Shown: piece by piece, positions 24,088 to 35,768 of the stretch
How the letters are laid out: each line of letters opens with the position of its first letter
How positions within the stretch are numbered: position 1 is the stretch's first letter
Assembly (NCBI RefSeq): GCF_003711515.1
Contig: NW_021167080.1
Location: forward strand, 4,532,381-4,596,380
From: Sodiomyces alkalinus F11
Lineage: Eukaryota; Ascomycota; Sordariomycetes; Glomerellales; Plectosphaerellaceae
DNA length: 64,000 nt
Direction of reading: 5' to 3'
Notes under the pieces: generated by a model
Told to the model about the DNA's origin: nothing
What the model saw: the letters and a program-made list of their open reading frames with translations, nothing else
Database searches by the model: none
Position numbers and translations under genes: made by a program

Positions 24088-25259
24088 CTAGTTCCCGTCG
24101 TCCCCAGCAGCAGGATCGGTCCTTCGTCTTCTGACCGAGTTTCCCACGGCATCTCGCACCATGGGATCGGCGCGGATGGTGTTCTGGACAAGCCAATCCT
24201 TCACCTTGGTCCGCACCTTGCCCAGCGCGTCAGGGTCGTCAGCGAACGGCGCCATCTCCCTGTCAAAAAGCCTGACCGTGTCGGACTGCAGCCCCTGAAC
24301 CATGGAATCGAGCTGCTCCAAGCCGCGGAGGAGGGTCTCCTCGCCGACGTCGTCGGGGGGCCCCCCGCCGCCGACGCTGCGGAACCAGTACTCGAACGTA
24401 GGACCCAGCTGGTTGAAGGCGATGTAGAGCGCGATACTGGCCTTGCGCACCACGGTGATGAGCTGGAAGGGCAGGTACGGGGCCCTCCCCGTAAGGGGGG
24501 TGACGGCGGCGTTGAGGGCGGTCAGGACGGCGGGGTGGTGCGGGCGGGTGACGACGTGGCACTCGAAGACGCAGAGCGAGGCGAGGAGGACCCAGCGCCA
24601 GTAGCGCCCCCAGTTGAGGTAGCCGAGGAGGCCGAAGCCGTAGAGGAAGACGGCGGCGACGCCGTAGTGGGGTAGGGTGGACTGGAAGACGCCGCGGGCG
24701 ACGTAGTCGCGCACGGTGGAGGCGTGGCGCCAGGCGGTGATTTCGGGGCCGAAGCGGTCGTAGGCAAAACGGGCGGCGCTGTCGAGGAGGGTCTCGGAGG
24801 CGAGCTTGAGGTGGATGAAGCGGTCCGCCGTCGCGTCGCCGGAGGAGCCGGCCTTGTCCGGGTGGTGGATGGTGGCGAGGCGGCGGAAACGCGACTTGAT
24901 CTCCTTGTCCTCGGCGGCGAGGCTGGGGAGGCCCAGGTCGCTGTAGAAGTTGCCCTGGCGGCGGAGGTCGTAGTCGGCCTCGTAGAGGGTGTAGAGGAGG
25001 TAGGCGACGACGACGAGGGCGTGGATCGTGCGGCGATGGGTCACGTAGCGGGGGCTACCTGGTTGTGGGCGAGGAGATCCGGCGCGGATGGTGAGGGAGT
25101 AGTAGACAGATTGCAGCCAGCCGGTGACGAACTGGAGGAGATAAGAAAGGGTTGTTAGTGTGAAGCCAAGCCAAGTCAAGAAAGCGGGGAGCGGAAAATG
25201 AGGAAGAAACGTACCTGGGGTAGAAAGGACCACCCCAAGAGGGAGATGAAGCCAGACAT
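24088..25259 (-). CDS. membrane-anchored J-domain (DnaJ-like) co-chaperone
   Basis: J proteins stimulate Hsp70 ATPase; this one looks like an ER-membrane member similar to fungal Erj5-type proteins. Exon 1 (25215-25259) encodes MSGFISLLGWSFLPQ. The intron 25132-25214 has a GTACGT donor, CTAAC branch and CCAG acceptor. Exon 2 is 24088-25131, for 362 residues in total. A hydrophobic N-terminal segment is followed by a second TM (HALVVVAYLLYTLYEAD). The J domain lies at about 78-150 and contains the essential HPD motif (ATIHHPDKAG). Further hydrophobic segments follow (GVAAVFLYGFGLLGYL and WRWVLLASLCVFECHV). The C-terminus is charged and ends RRRRTDP before an Asp/Gly tail. Starting inside the intron (MVLSTPG) would lose the conserved first exon, so the spliced form is preferred. 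ER location is inferred from family resemblance. Confidence 0.9.
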
Positions 25260-26254
25260 GGTTGTCGATGTCGAGGGTTTCTAGGGACTGTTTGCCTGTG
25301 TCATTTCAGATGGACTTGGCCGGCTGTGGAAGAAGAAGCAGAAGGAAGCAGTAAAACGAAAGAGAGTGAAAACAAACTCCAAGAAAAAGAGAAAAAGAAA
25401 AGAACAAAGCGAGGGTGACGCTTGAGGTGGGATGCCTTTGTGTTCTTTCACGAGCTGGTCAACTTTCTCCGCGATTGTTCTTTGACACCTCAATGGGATT
25501 ACCTTAGAGGAGGACACGCATATAAATTACGTAGTGCGTTGGTACGCAGTACGATGTACCTAGGTACCTGTACCTCTATGGGTACCTTATCTACCTAACC
25601 GCTAAGATACACCAAGGTACCTTCACCAACCATTGCCCGCCCGACGTCGCGCGCGTGCCTGTCGGCTCGGATTATTCTCATCCCGTCAGCCCTATCTATC
25701 ACATCTAACCGTACCTCCAGACTGAGAGACGACGACTAATAACGCCAGCACCAACATCACGGCCTTCGTCTTACGACTACCTTTGTGTTACTACTGACGA
25801 ACAATATATGGCCAATTCAAAGAAAACTTTGTTGCTTGTGTCTCTTTAATAGATCTCGTTTTTTTTTTCTTGCCATCCAAGTTACGAATCTGCTCGACCT
25901 CCTTAGAGCTCCATTACCTGTTGTTATGGCAGGTGTCCCTGCAACGATCAAGTTTAATAAGGCCTGGTATAGAGCGGAGCCTCGGTCTTTGAATATTTGA
26001 CTTGGTAAAAGAGTAGAGTTGTCGAGTAATAGAATCGATGCAGCGTGACTCGGCCTCAGGAATGGTCTACTCGACGTTGCCTTTGAGAGAGGGAGAAAGG
26101 GAAAGAGTCTTTGTGCGATGTATTGCCCCAGCGCTCTGCGAAACTATGCTCTTTCCTTTGTTAACGAGAGCATTGGGCAAGTCACATCTCTCAGAGATAC
26201 TATGCGCTTTCCCTTATTGTTGAACACTTGTGAACAACATCGCAATGTTATCCC
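25260..26254. other. intergenic region, no gene seen
   Basis: It holds the J-domain gene leader (purine-rich on the plus strand, 25325-25410) and a dense cluster of CTAGGTACC/GGTACCTTA motifs at 25556-25622. No protein-coding frame is convincing. Confidence 0.6.
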
Positions 26255-27526
26255 ATGAGAAAACATCACTCTTTATTCACCACCATACAAAGGCATACCA
26301 ACAAAGCTATTCGATATCAATATAACTGCATCCTGTCATGCCCTCGCAGCTCCGGGATATTAAATATGATGGATAGCCAACTCCAAGGTGTGAATGGAGG
26401 CGCGCTTCACACAACATGCTCAGTCACGATATTCAACAGAAACAACATCACCGATACCGAGAACAATCACGACAATTACGACCCAAAGAAACACTTTCAA
26501 GCAAATCTATACAGTAAGTGCTCATTATTCAGCTACAAAACAAAAAAAGACATGGCATTGTTCCCCTTGGTAACAACTATCGCCAAAGACCTCTTCAATG
26601 GGGTTTTCCATGGAATCTTTTGGGTACCCGTCGTGGCCTGCTTGGGCGGCATAATCCGCGGCACCCTACGGTCCACGGTCATCAGCTTTGTGCTCATTTT
26701 CTTCGAGAACCGGTTCCAATTCGAGAATCGGGGGCAACGCGACCTCTTCAACCGCGGGATGGATTGGATCGCCTGCGTGCTAGGCGAGTTCGTGCCGTCT
26801 TTCATACTCGCTCGAATCTTTCCCGACGTGGGCCCGTGTCTCGATATCATGGTGGCGCCCGACCCGTCGACCTCGGAGACATGCGCCTTCGTCGTCGTCT
26901 TCACCATCATGTGCGTGCAGCAAAGTCTCCAAGAGATGCAGTACAGGTTGGACCTGCGCTACGCCATGACGTGGAACAAACTAGAGGCCATCAGGAACCA
27001 AATGCGCACCCACCCGGGCGAGTGGGAGGTCAACGACGGATACCGGGGCCTCAACCACCATACCCCCGAGGAGCTGAACCGGTTGATGGACAGACGGCGG
27101 AAAAGAGCCCTCGAAAAGGTCAAGCGCATACAGCGGCAGCTGGTCTTGCTGAACTTGGCGTACTGCTGCGCCTGGGAGATGAATATTTTCCTGGCGCACT
27201 GCATCCACGACAGAGTCCGGACCCGCTGGCCGAATCAGATCTGGGACCTCCCCGTCCTCCCCAAGAGCGTGCGGATGCAGCTGCCGGAAGACACCACCGT
27301 GCTCGGACGCAGCGCCTACTGGGTCTTGCACGGGTTGCTGGCCGCCCGTAACTACCTCAGGCTGAGCTATGACGGATTTGATTCGAACGTCCACGACCTG
27401 GTGGTGGCTCCGCTGATGATGACCTTGCATTGGGACGCCATGGAAGGTCAGAAACAGGCCCTGGGTGGTCGTGTTTTCTACGGAAAGAAACTGAACCCGG
27501 CTCACAAGCACAAGAGGACGATCTGA
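26255..27526 (+). CDS. orphan membrane protein, function unknown
   Basis: I do not recognise this family. The frame is open from the ATG at 26255 to 27526 (423 codons), but the first 300 nt are AT-rich and Asn-rich while the part from about 26552 has the GC-rich codon use of its neighbours. Two models fit. One starts at MALFPLVTT (26552), giving 324 residues. The other starts upstream and removes an in-frame 75-nt intron, 26514-26588 (GTAAGT donor, GGTAAC branch). The core has hydrophobic stretches suggesting three to four TM segments (FWVPVVACLGGIIRG, STVISFVLIFF, CAFVVVFTIMCVQQ, LVLLNLAYCCAWEM). A basic segment RRRKRALEKVKRIQRQ sits between them and the tail is Lys/His-rich. No signal peptide, enzyme motif or repeat was seen. 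It stands alone between long spacers. Confidence 0.6.
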   Translation: MRKHHSLFTTIQRHTNKAIRYQYNCILSCPRSSGILNMMDSQLQGVNGGALHTTCSVTIFNRNNITDTENNHDNYDPKKHFQANLYSKCSLFSYKTKKDMALFPLVTTIAKDLFNGVFHGIFWVPVVACLGGIIRGTLRSTVISFVLIFFENRFQFENRGQRDLFNRGMDWIACVLGEFVPSFILARIFPDVGPCLDIMVAPDPSTSETCAFVVVFTIMCVQQSLQEMQYRLDLRYAMTWNKLEAIRNQMRTHPGEWEVNDGYRGLNHHTPEELNRLMDRRRKRALEKVKRIQRQLVLLNLAYCCAWEMNIFLAHCIHDRVRTRWPNQIWDLPVLPKSVRMQLPEDTTVLGRSAYWVLHGLLAARNYLRLSYDGFDSNVHDLVVAPLMMTLHWDAMEGQKQALGGRVFYGKKLNPAHKHKRTI

Positions 27527-29548
27527 TGTCGGGCCAACTTCTCGACTGAGGACTGGACTAGACGAGGGACAAGCGAAAACCGGGGACTTGCTGGCAAAAC
27601 TCGGTCGCTTCGGTCTCCTCGTTCCCCGATACACTGTGTGTAGTGTGTGTATTATACAGACAGGTAAGCACTTTCAACTCAAATGATAGCTGGGTTCAAT
27701 ACCTCCCCTCCCCCCCCCCCCCTTTTTTTTTTGTCTCTCCCCCTTTCTTTTAGATCCCCGCAGCAATGAATAAAATGTCGCATTCATATATGATAAGCAT
27801 GTTTCTGCCTCGAATTGTTGTTGACTTGATTAGGCGGAACATGGTGAAAGACTGGCTGGCAGCCCTGGTGTGACTCGGCACATCCATTGCCCGTCACCAA
27901 CGGACGCCACCGTAAAGATGGAGGTTTGAGGCGGCACAAGCGGCCCAGGTCGGCAGCATCGTATGTCGGGGGTGCGTGGGTGTGCTCTGGGCAATGGGTA
28001 AAGGGAACAAGGGCAGACAAAGCTCGATCCAATACTTACCTGTCCGCGGTGGTAGATACCTGGTAGATACAGACACTCGCATAAAGTGCTCAACCCCATC
28101 CTACATCCCCTCAGGTTGACGCGGAATGAAGCTGAACTCTGCTAAGCAGACGGACAGATGACCTTCCCTAGTTCGTTGTCAAGCAATTGACGTTTGACGC
28201 CGGCCATACAACGTATACCGAACTCTGTCAGGACGGAAGAAGTACGTGTATCCATCCGATCGAAACGGGGGCGATATGGGTGGCGGAAAGAAAATGCGTG
28301 AGGATCGAATCGATCGTGGCATGCACAGACAGACCTTATCTCACGTGGGTTGAGGAACGTTGTTCCGTTGCGAACCGTGTGGAATTTTGCGAAATCGCAA
28401 AAGATCCATTCCATGCATGAGATGATGCATGATGCAGCTTTCGAGATGGCAGGGGAGTTGGATTGCAAGACCCCTCAGCGATAGATTGATCGCCACAGGG
28501 ACAGCGATCGGAAAGCCTGAACCCACGTGGGATTGGCAGCGGCGGGTCAGCTCCGGGCGTGCTGGGAGCAAGAGGAGGAGGCGGACGGGACAAGATCGAA
28601 GGATGTGAAGGGTTGCAGTGCTGCAGTGCTGCAGCTGCCCGCATCCCCTATCGGTAGTGGTAGTTGGTTAGTATCCAGTGTCCAATGGAAGTCCGGCTTT
28701 GGTAAAAGTGAGTAGCGAACGACAAGGAAGATTTCAGCGCGAATACCCCGTCTTGGGGACGAGGTGAGTTGAGCAAGAGCCGGAGGCGGGAGGGAGGCCA
28801 AGACACGGCACCCGGCGGACATTGTAAGTTGTAGTGGGTGGTCCGAGACGAGAGGTGCAAAAGGTAAAGATTAGCGATGCAAGAGTGCTTTCTGGGCAGT
28901 GTGTGCTAGCAGCAGTGCTAGTACTTACGTGTAGTGCCAGCAGGTGCGAGGCCGCACCTCGAGATCTCCGAGCATGGGCGGCAGAGCGCCGTGTGAGGTT
29001 GAAGGAAGGGCGACTTGGCATTTTCGAGCATTGCGGGATGCGTGAGCATGCGATCTTACTAAGACAGGAAATTACTAAGTACCTTATGTACGTACCGGTA
29101 CCTACTTGTTACGTACCTTATTTGGTTAGCTCAAAGCTGGGCCACACGACTTGGCCACAAATGTCTGCCTATCAAAACGTCATCAGCCAACGCACTAGCC
29201 TCCAAAATAGACGCTACCGGACGTTCTGTCGTATCATTGGCCACCAGCAGTTCGAAGTGTGGCTTGCGCCTGCGAGGAGGGAACTTTGTGTTGGGTGCCT
29301 CCACTGCCCCGTCCTCTTTTTCTTTTTCTTCTTCATCTTCTTCTTCACATCTCCCCGTCTTAGCATTCAGCACACCAGGGCCTCCCATGTCACATTGATG
29401 CGGACACACCCCCTTTCCTCTCCTCACTCTGCCTCTGTCCCGTGTTCTAGGATCGTAGATCGACCTTCTCTATTTGGCTCTTGGTTATGCCGTACGCGTG
29501 GCTCACCGAAACCAGATAACCGACCTAGTTGCTGGGTGCAAAGCAGAG

Positions 29549-29549
<1 letters not shown>

Positions 29550-29595
<46 letters not shown>
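29550..29595. repeat. (GA)23 dinucleotide microsatellite
   Basis: Forty-six bases of uninterrupted GA alternation in the spacer upstream of the laccase. Confidence 0.95.
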
Positions 29596-29598
<3 letters not shown>

Positions 29599-29720
29599 CT
29601 GAAGACACACGACCCGTGAAGCGCTCTCGACCACCGGCTGACTCTGGCAGGGCCGTTGACCGCTCCCTGCATAGTAACAACCGACTAGGACAAGCGTGAC
29701 GTCGACCTGCCCCCAAACAT

Positions 29721-29743
29721 CTCGTCTCGTCTCGTCTCGTCTC
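29721..29743. repeat. CTCGT pentamer repeat
   Basis: Four to five tandem copies of CTCGT in a non-coding spacer. Confidence 0.85.
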
Positions 29744-30685
29744 CAAGAGTCTTCCAAGACCCTAACTCAACAACACGAGCCACCCATTCTCACCCAGAAA
29801 CGTCCGAATGTCTTCCCCGACATGCATTCGTTCTCCTCCGTGCCGTGTCGAATCTCCGAGTCCTGGGGTTCTGGGGTTCTGGCTTGTTGTTTTCTTGCTT
29901 TTCTTGCTTCGGCTCGGCTACGCTCAAGCTGGCGATAGTCAAGGCATTGTTCGACTGTCCAGGCATGTCATGTCCGATGTATTCTCTCCCGTCAGATGCC
30001 CTTTGGGAGTGTTCGAAGGACGAACTGCCCTCTCCATCAGACCCGCTGATAGTATTCACCATATTCATTTGACGGTCCGATGTGTTTCCAGTTATTTAGG
30101 GCAGCCAGCCGAGTGGCTGAGTGCTCAACCGCCGCTCACTGCTCTACGGATACGTTGTTCGCTTAACCAAAGGATCATGAGCACTAAGGCAGTGTTCATC
30201 TCTGGCTCGTCTTATCCATACAATCCGAATACTTGCGTCTCGTTTCTGCCACGCGGCGGCGCGGGACCTCGTGTTTCTGGGTCGTTTCGTTTCCGGCCTG
30301 TTGGGAGAAGAGATTCCCAGGGTTTACTCAGTGCTTCGTCCAATGACTGCACTGCGTCGACATGCGGAGGATCATCACTGACCTGTCGGCCGGCGGCATT
30401 CACCCCAGTCTCGCGACAGGGGTCCATTGGATCCCGATGCCTGTACATGTCATGGCAGGGCGTGTAGGTATATCAACTTCAACCGCTACACCCCCCCTCT
30501 CTCCCCCGCGGTCACGGCGTTGCATCGACAATCTTCTCGAAGCCACACCAGAGCCGGCCAAGATCCGCGTGGGCCTTTGCACCGTCAGAGCGCACCGGCC
30601 TTGTCCGAGCCTCACATCCTTCAACTTGTAAACCGTCCTTTCGAAGGGCATGGGAAAATCACTGTCATATCACCACCTCTCCTGG

Positions 30686-30692
30686 TATATAA
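30686..30692 (+). promoter_or_regulatory. probable TATA box of the laccase gene
   Basis: TATATAA lies about 130 bp before the laccase ATG, followed by a CT-rich leader (30740-30810) typical of highly expressed fungal genes. Confidence 0.6.
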
Positions 30693-30822
30693 CCTCGTGG
30701 TCGACCCCAGCTTTATCGTGCAGACTTCAGGATCATCACCAACCAACTTCTCCCCCTCCCCCTTCCACTCCACTCCTCACTTGTCTGCCTCCTCCATCTC
30801 TTTCTCCCTACCATTCCTAATC

Positions 30823-32737
30823 ATGGGCCTCAAGTGGTTCATGACCAGCCTCGTGGCTGGCTTGATGGCCAGCACCGTCGTTGCCAACCCTCTTTCCAGC
30901 AGGACCAGCACCACCCGACATAAGAAGCGCAGCTGCGTCAAGCCCTGCTTCAACAGCCCCGAGGATAGGTCGTGCTGGACACCCGGCTGGGATATTCACA
31001 CCAACTTCGAGGAAGAAGTTCCAATTACTAATGTCACCAGGACTGTAAGTAGCCGCTCATGTTTCCTATTCCGTTTGCCGGGCATCAGTGCATGGATTCC
31101 GCACAACGTACGTGTTTTCTGACCGGGCTTTAGTATAACCTGAGCATTACCAACGTCACCAGCTGGGACGGCGCCGATGGTGTCGCCAAGCCTGTCATGC
31201 TCATCAACGGCGGATTTCCTGGCCCGACCATCGAAGCGGACTGGGGCGACGAAGTCGAGATTCACGTCACCAACAACCTTCAGCATAACGGGTACGCCGC
31301 TTCCCTGAATCCCCTACCCCCTTTCGCCCCTCCCAATGCTTCCCCTGACTAACTTGACCCAGTACTTCGCTTCACTGGCATGGCATTTGGCAGAAATATA
31401 CCAACACCATGGACGGCGCCAACGGCTGCACCGAGTGCCCTATCCCCCCCGGCACTACCAGGACCTACAAATTCCTGATGCGCCAATACGGCACGGGCTG
31501 GTACCACTCTCACTTCAGCGCTCAGTACGGTAACGGCGTGGTGGGCATGCTCAAGATCAACGGCCCCGCCTCGGCGAACTATGATGTCGACCTTGGCCCC
31601 TACCCCATCACCGACTGGTACTACGACACCGCCGACCGTCTCGAGCGGGCCTCTCAGTTCAGCGACCACGGACCTCCCCCCGACAGCGACAACGTCCTTT
31701 TCAACGGCACCCACGTCAATGCCGAGGGTGGCGGTCGGTACGCCAAGACGGTTCTGACCCCGGGCAAGAAGCATCTCCTCCGCCTGGTCAACCCCTCCGT
31801 CGACAACACCTTCACCCTGTCTCTCGTAGGCCACAAGTTCACCGTCATTGCCGCCGACTTCGTCCCCATCGAGCCCGTCGAGAAGGACACTCTCTTCATG
31901 ACCACCGGCCAGCGTTACGACGTCATCATCGAGGCTGACCAGGAGATTGGCAACTACTGGTTCAACGCCACCCTGGCCTCCAGCGGCATGTGCGGCACCA
32001 CCGTCATCGACCACCCGGCCGCCATCTTCAGCTACGAGGGGGCCCCCGAGGACGAGCTCCCCACCGACCCCGGCGCCCCGGTCGACGCGGGCTGCGCCGA
32101 CGAGACCGACCTCGTGCCCGTGGTGCCCAAGAGCGCGCCCCGCGACGACTTCCTCGCGCACAAGAACTACCTCGACGTCGCCGTGACGCTGCAACCCTAC
32201 GGCGAGAAGTCGGTCTACCGGTGGAAGATAAACGACTCGGACATCGACATCGAGTGGGGGAGGCCCATCCTGGAATACGTGCGCGAGGGCAACTACTCGT
32301 GGCCCCGCCAGGCCAACGTCATCGAGGTCGAAGAAGCCAACGTGTGGACCTGGTGGATCATCGAGAACGGCAGCCGCATGCCGCACCCGATGCACCTGCA
32401 CGGCCACGACACCATGCTCCTCGGCGTGGGCGCCGGCGAGTTCGACCCGGCCAACCACACTGACCTCCTCAACTTCGACAACCCGACGCGCCGCGACGTG
32501 GTGCAGATGCCGGGGAGCAGCTGGATCGCCATCGCCTGGAGGACGGATAACCCGGGCGTGCACCTTATGCACTGCCACATCGCCTGGCACGTCTCCCAGG
32601 GCCTCAGCGTGCAGTTCCTGGAGCGCTCCTCGGAGATTGCGCAGACTGTCGACCTTCACGAGATTGAGCCCAACTGCGCGGCCTGGCGCGAGTACGAGGC
32701 GACGGCCGTCTACCCAAAGCACGACTCTGGCTTGTAA
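30823..32737 (+). CDS. secreted laccase (multicopper oxidase)
   Basis: Oxidises phenolic substrates with reduction of O2 to water; extracellular. Exons are 30823-31044, 31134-31291 and 31363-32737, giving 584 residues. A signal peptide (about residues 1-21, ending STVVA) is followed by a short propeptide with a basic KKR site at 34-36, where Kex2-type cleavage would start the mature chain at SCVKPC. All four copper motifs are intact: HWHG (split-codon at the second intron), WYHSHF, HPMHLHGHD and HCHIAWHVSQGL. The residue ten after the copper-ligand Cys is Leu, which in this family suggests a medium-to-high potential T1 copper. The protein ends DSGL, the C-terminal plug known from Sordariales laccases. 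Several NxS/T sites are present. The long open frame on the opposite strand is an artefact. Confidence 0.96.
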
Positions 32738-34126
32738 AGCGACACGTCCACACGTCATTACCACCGGTATGAGCCGGCTGTTACTATTACGACCTTTTTT
32801 CTTTTTTTTCTTCTCTTTTTTCTCTTTTTTCTCCTTTTTTCCCTTCTTCTTTTTCTTCCTCCATTCCATTCCCATTTTTTATAGACATGACGAACTTTTC
32901 AGCAAGACGATACACCGTCTTAGAGCCTTATTTGGCAACCGAGCGTGGGATTATATGCATCATAGAACGATAGACGGCACCTTTTTTTTTTTTTTTTTTT
33001 CCTTTTTTTTTCTTTCCTTTTTTTTTCTTTCCTTTTTTTTTTCCTCACCTTTTTGGTCGAGACGATTCGACGTTGCATAGCATTTGCATGGCATGGCGAG
33101 AGGATTGGGACGACTTGGAATTTAGACTTGGGCACATGAAGACAGGCATGAGCCCGGGGGCACTTGGGGTTCCCATTTACCTCTAATATTATCAAAGTTT
33201 ACAGAGCTGTATACCCATACAGATGAAAATATACTTACTTCTCCATCCACGCCCCTTGGGCCGACAATAGTGAAGCTGAAGCTCTGTGATCGGGCTTGGA
33301 ACGACGGCGACGGAGAATTTCCCAGCCACTCCCATAAATAGAACCGGGGAAAGCCACCAATCAATGTGCGAGTAAGCCGTTGGGGCCCCGCTTTCCAGCC
33401 GCTTGTCTCCCACCGTGCCGGGATTACCCCTGCGCCACAGCGGATCATCACCCGTAGGGCTGGCTGGCTACACCCCCCACCACCAGAAAGCTCCTAAACA
33501 CACCCCCATGTCCCGAGTGCTGACGGACGGCTTCGGGGGTGCCTACGGGGTGGCGATTTCGTCAAAGATGATGAATATCTGGGTATCAGGTAAAGTGTTT
33601 GTGAAGAGGAGGCCATGCATCATATAACTCTGCCAAATTGCCCCGACTTGGCTGTTTCATGGAAATAGGCATTATGATGTTTTAGGCAGCTCGCTTCCTC
33701 GGTGGAGCGACGTTCACCGATGCTCCGACCATGCATAACTACGAACTTGATTCAAGGCGGGTGGGTTTGACAAGCCGGAATTTAGATGCACTTGAAGAAT
33801 CTATGCAGTGGGTACGCCTGCCGTACGGCGTTTCATACTTGACTATGAGATCCATGTATGATGTAATACAAACCAATGCACTTTACAAGTAGCTCCAGAT
33901 GAATACGATACGTATTCCCCAGGCCAGCCTTTACTATTGTTGCAAGGTACGCTGGAAAACGTCCAATGCGGGATCTCCAAGTCCAATGTTACCAGCAGTA
34001 ATCTAATTATTGAGTAAAACATGGCCCTAGTCCGATTTCATCGCCCGAGCGTGGGCCAGAATCGAGCTATCGGATGCACTCTCATTCCATTCGGCGGCGA
34101 AAATTCGTGGCTGCAAATGGGTACCC
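32738..34126. other. convergent spacer, no gene seen
   Basis: The laccase 3' region has T-rich low-complexity blocks (32797-32880 and 32982-33045). The rest shows no gene and no recognised element. Confidence 0.6.
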
Positions 34127-35009
34127 TCACGATCCCCATGTAATAGCCATTGCCTTGAATACCTTACAATCGTTCTTGTGCCCGCCCTCACCCCAGTCTT
34201 TTTTCTGACAAGCCTAAGCAGACACAGAGGAAAGGAAGACATGTCAGAAATACGACCAAAATAAACCCACAGACTCTTCTCGTGGTTCTCCTTATCCCGG
34301 AAGAGGACAAAGTAGCATGTGTGTTAGATGGGGGCTCACTTACCTTATTGCAGTATCGAACCCACTTACAGCCCGTACACCTCATGAGTTTCCCGCCCCC
34401 TTCTCCCTCAGTCGCACCGCAGCTCACACACTCCTCCGCCTCGGCGGCGCCGTCCCCATCCCCATCCCCATCACGGCCCCCTTGCCGCGCCTCAACCTCA
34501 TTCAACTGCGCCCCCACTTCGAAAACCCGCCCAAGCGACGCGGGGAGGTAATGCACGCCCGTGCCGCGGCCCTGGGGCACGCGGACGAAACCCCGCTTCC
34601 CCTCTGCGGACGGCGCAACGCGCGCAGCCCCCGGCACGACGACGGTCCACCCGGCCTTGACGGGACGGAGATCGACGCCGCGGTCCTCGAACGTGATGGC
34701 GAAGTCGGTGCCTTGGCGGTCCGTAACCACGAGAGTCGGCTTCGTGATGGTCATGTTCTGCTTCACCTGCGCGAGGAGGAAGTGCGTGCTCGTCGTTGTC
34801 GTGGACGAGTATGACGGCGGAGGGGCTGTTTGGGGTGTTGGCGATGTCGGGTGCGAGGATGAGGATGGTGGGGGGTTCGATTCGGCGTAGGAAGGGAGGT
34901 CGGTTGAAGATGGTGACGGCGAAGATGACTGGCCGGGAGCATCGGATTCAAGAGGTAATGAGACGAACGGGGGGAAGAGGGTTGTTGATGTGAAGTCGGG
35001 GAGGGGCAT
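34127..35009 (-). CDS. MYND-type zinc finger protein
   Basis: Exon 1 is 34344-35009 and exon 2 is 34127-34213, with a GTAAGT donor and a TTAG acceptor, giving 250 residues. The intron falls inside the zinc finger, so only the spliced form restores it: CVSCG, CTGCKWVRYCNK, then ACQKKDWGEGGHKNDC from exon 2, matching the MYND Cys/His spacing (residues about 194-238). Residues 1-90 are Pro/Ser-rich and disordered. The middle part (about 95-175) contains a possible beta-rich segment (ITKPTLVVTDRQGTDFAITF) of no recognised family. An Asp-Gly repeat (DGDGDGDG) precedes the finger. MYND fingers bind proline-rich partners; the specific role is unknown. The ATG at 35009 (MPLPDF) is the best start. It is divergent from Nop13, 470 bp away. 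Confidence 0.88.
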
Positions 35010-35479
35010 GGTGGGCTGTGGAGGCGGGACCGAATCGGGTAGCTCTAAGACTGTTGAGGCAGAATAAGGCTTTGGGGACTTTGACAAAGGAGGAAGAATC
35101 AGTTGATCTGAGATACCGTGATACCTGTACACAACACGAAATATCCCTCCTCGACGACGTTACAGTGGTACACAATGTTTCACTCCACATCGTGGGTTGG
35201 TCCCACGTGAGGGACCGTCGGCTCGGACCGGTCGAATCAGAGGATCCATGTCGATAAGCGTGTTGACTGTTATCTCTTATCGAGTACCTTAGCTAATCCA
35301 CAGACCAATTGCTTATCGATATCAATTCTTATCTGTACGGATACCAGTTGCGGAAGCGAAAAAAAAAGAGAAGAAAAAAATCCCACCTCTTCATAGCTTC
35401 TGAGGGTCAAGTGCAAGAGGTTTCGCGAAAAGCCACTCTGATCCCCAGCAATTCACCGAGCCAACACCACATTCCAAAC
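35010..35479. promoter_or_regulatory. divergent promoter region (MYND protein / Nop13)
   Basis: A 470-bp head-to-head spacer. It contains three TTATCGAT or CGATAA-like GATA-type sites (about 35253, 35275 and 35312) that could bind GATA factors. This is an inference only. Confidence 0.4.
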
Positions 35480-35737
35480 ATGTCCAGCTCAGATTCTGAA
35501 CGGCCGTCCGAGCCAATGTCGCCAGACACCACCTCGGCGTCCAAGAAACGCAAGGCAGAGCTGGAAGAACTCGAAGTCGACCTAAAGGCACCAGAACCGC
35601 CCTCCAAGCGCGCCCGCCGCGCGCTCAAGAAGGGCAAGACCCTACCGCCCAAACCGACCAGCGACGACGAAAACGAAGGGTCCAAATCCAAGAGCAAGGA
35701 CGGCGCCTCAGACTCCGAGGCGGAGCAAAACGGGGAA

Positions 35738-35768
<31 letters not shown>

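Larger units (their letters stand above)
27527..30822. other. 3.3-kb gene-free region upstream of the laccase
   Basis: No supported gene. It has a C/T homopolymer junction (about 27707-27731), a (GA)n microsatellite (29550-29595), CTCGT repeats (29721-29743) and CT-rich tracts. The laccase promoter occupies the right end, with a TATATAA box at 30686-30692. Confidence 0.6.

Noticed and set aside
28834..29619. Plus-strand frame of 261 codons ending in Arg-Glu repeats
   Set aside because: It ends in the (GA)n microsatellite, begins without a good ATG context and has no family features.
30098..30185. tRNA-like stretch containing GCCGAGTGGCTGAG
   Set aside because: It resembles a class II D-arm, but no acceptor pairing, anticodon arm or T-loop (GGTTCGA-type) follows.
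31349..32875. Minus-strand frame of 508 codons opposite the laccase
   Set aside because: Antisense to conserved copper motifs; its N-terminal Lys run comes from the T-rich 3' region.
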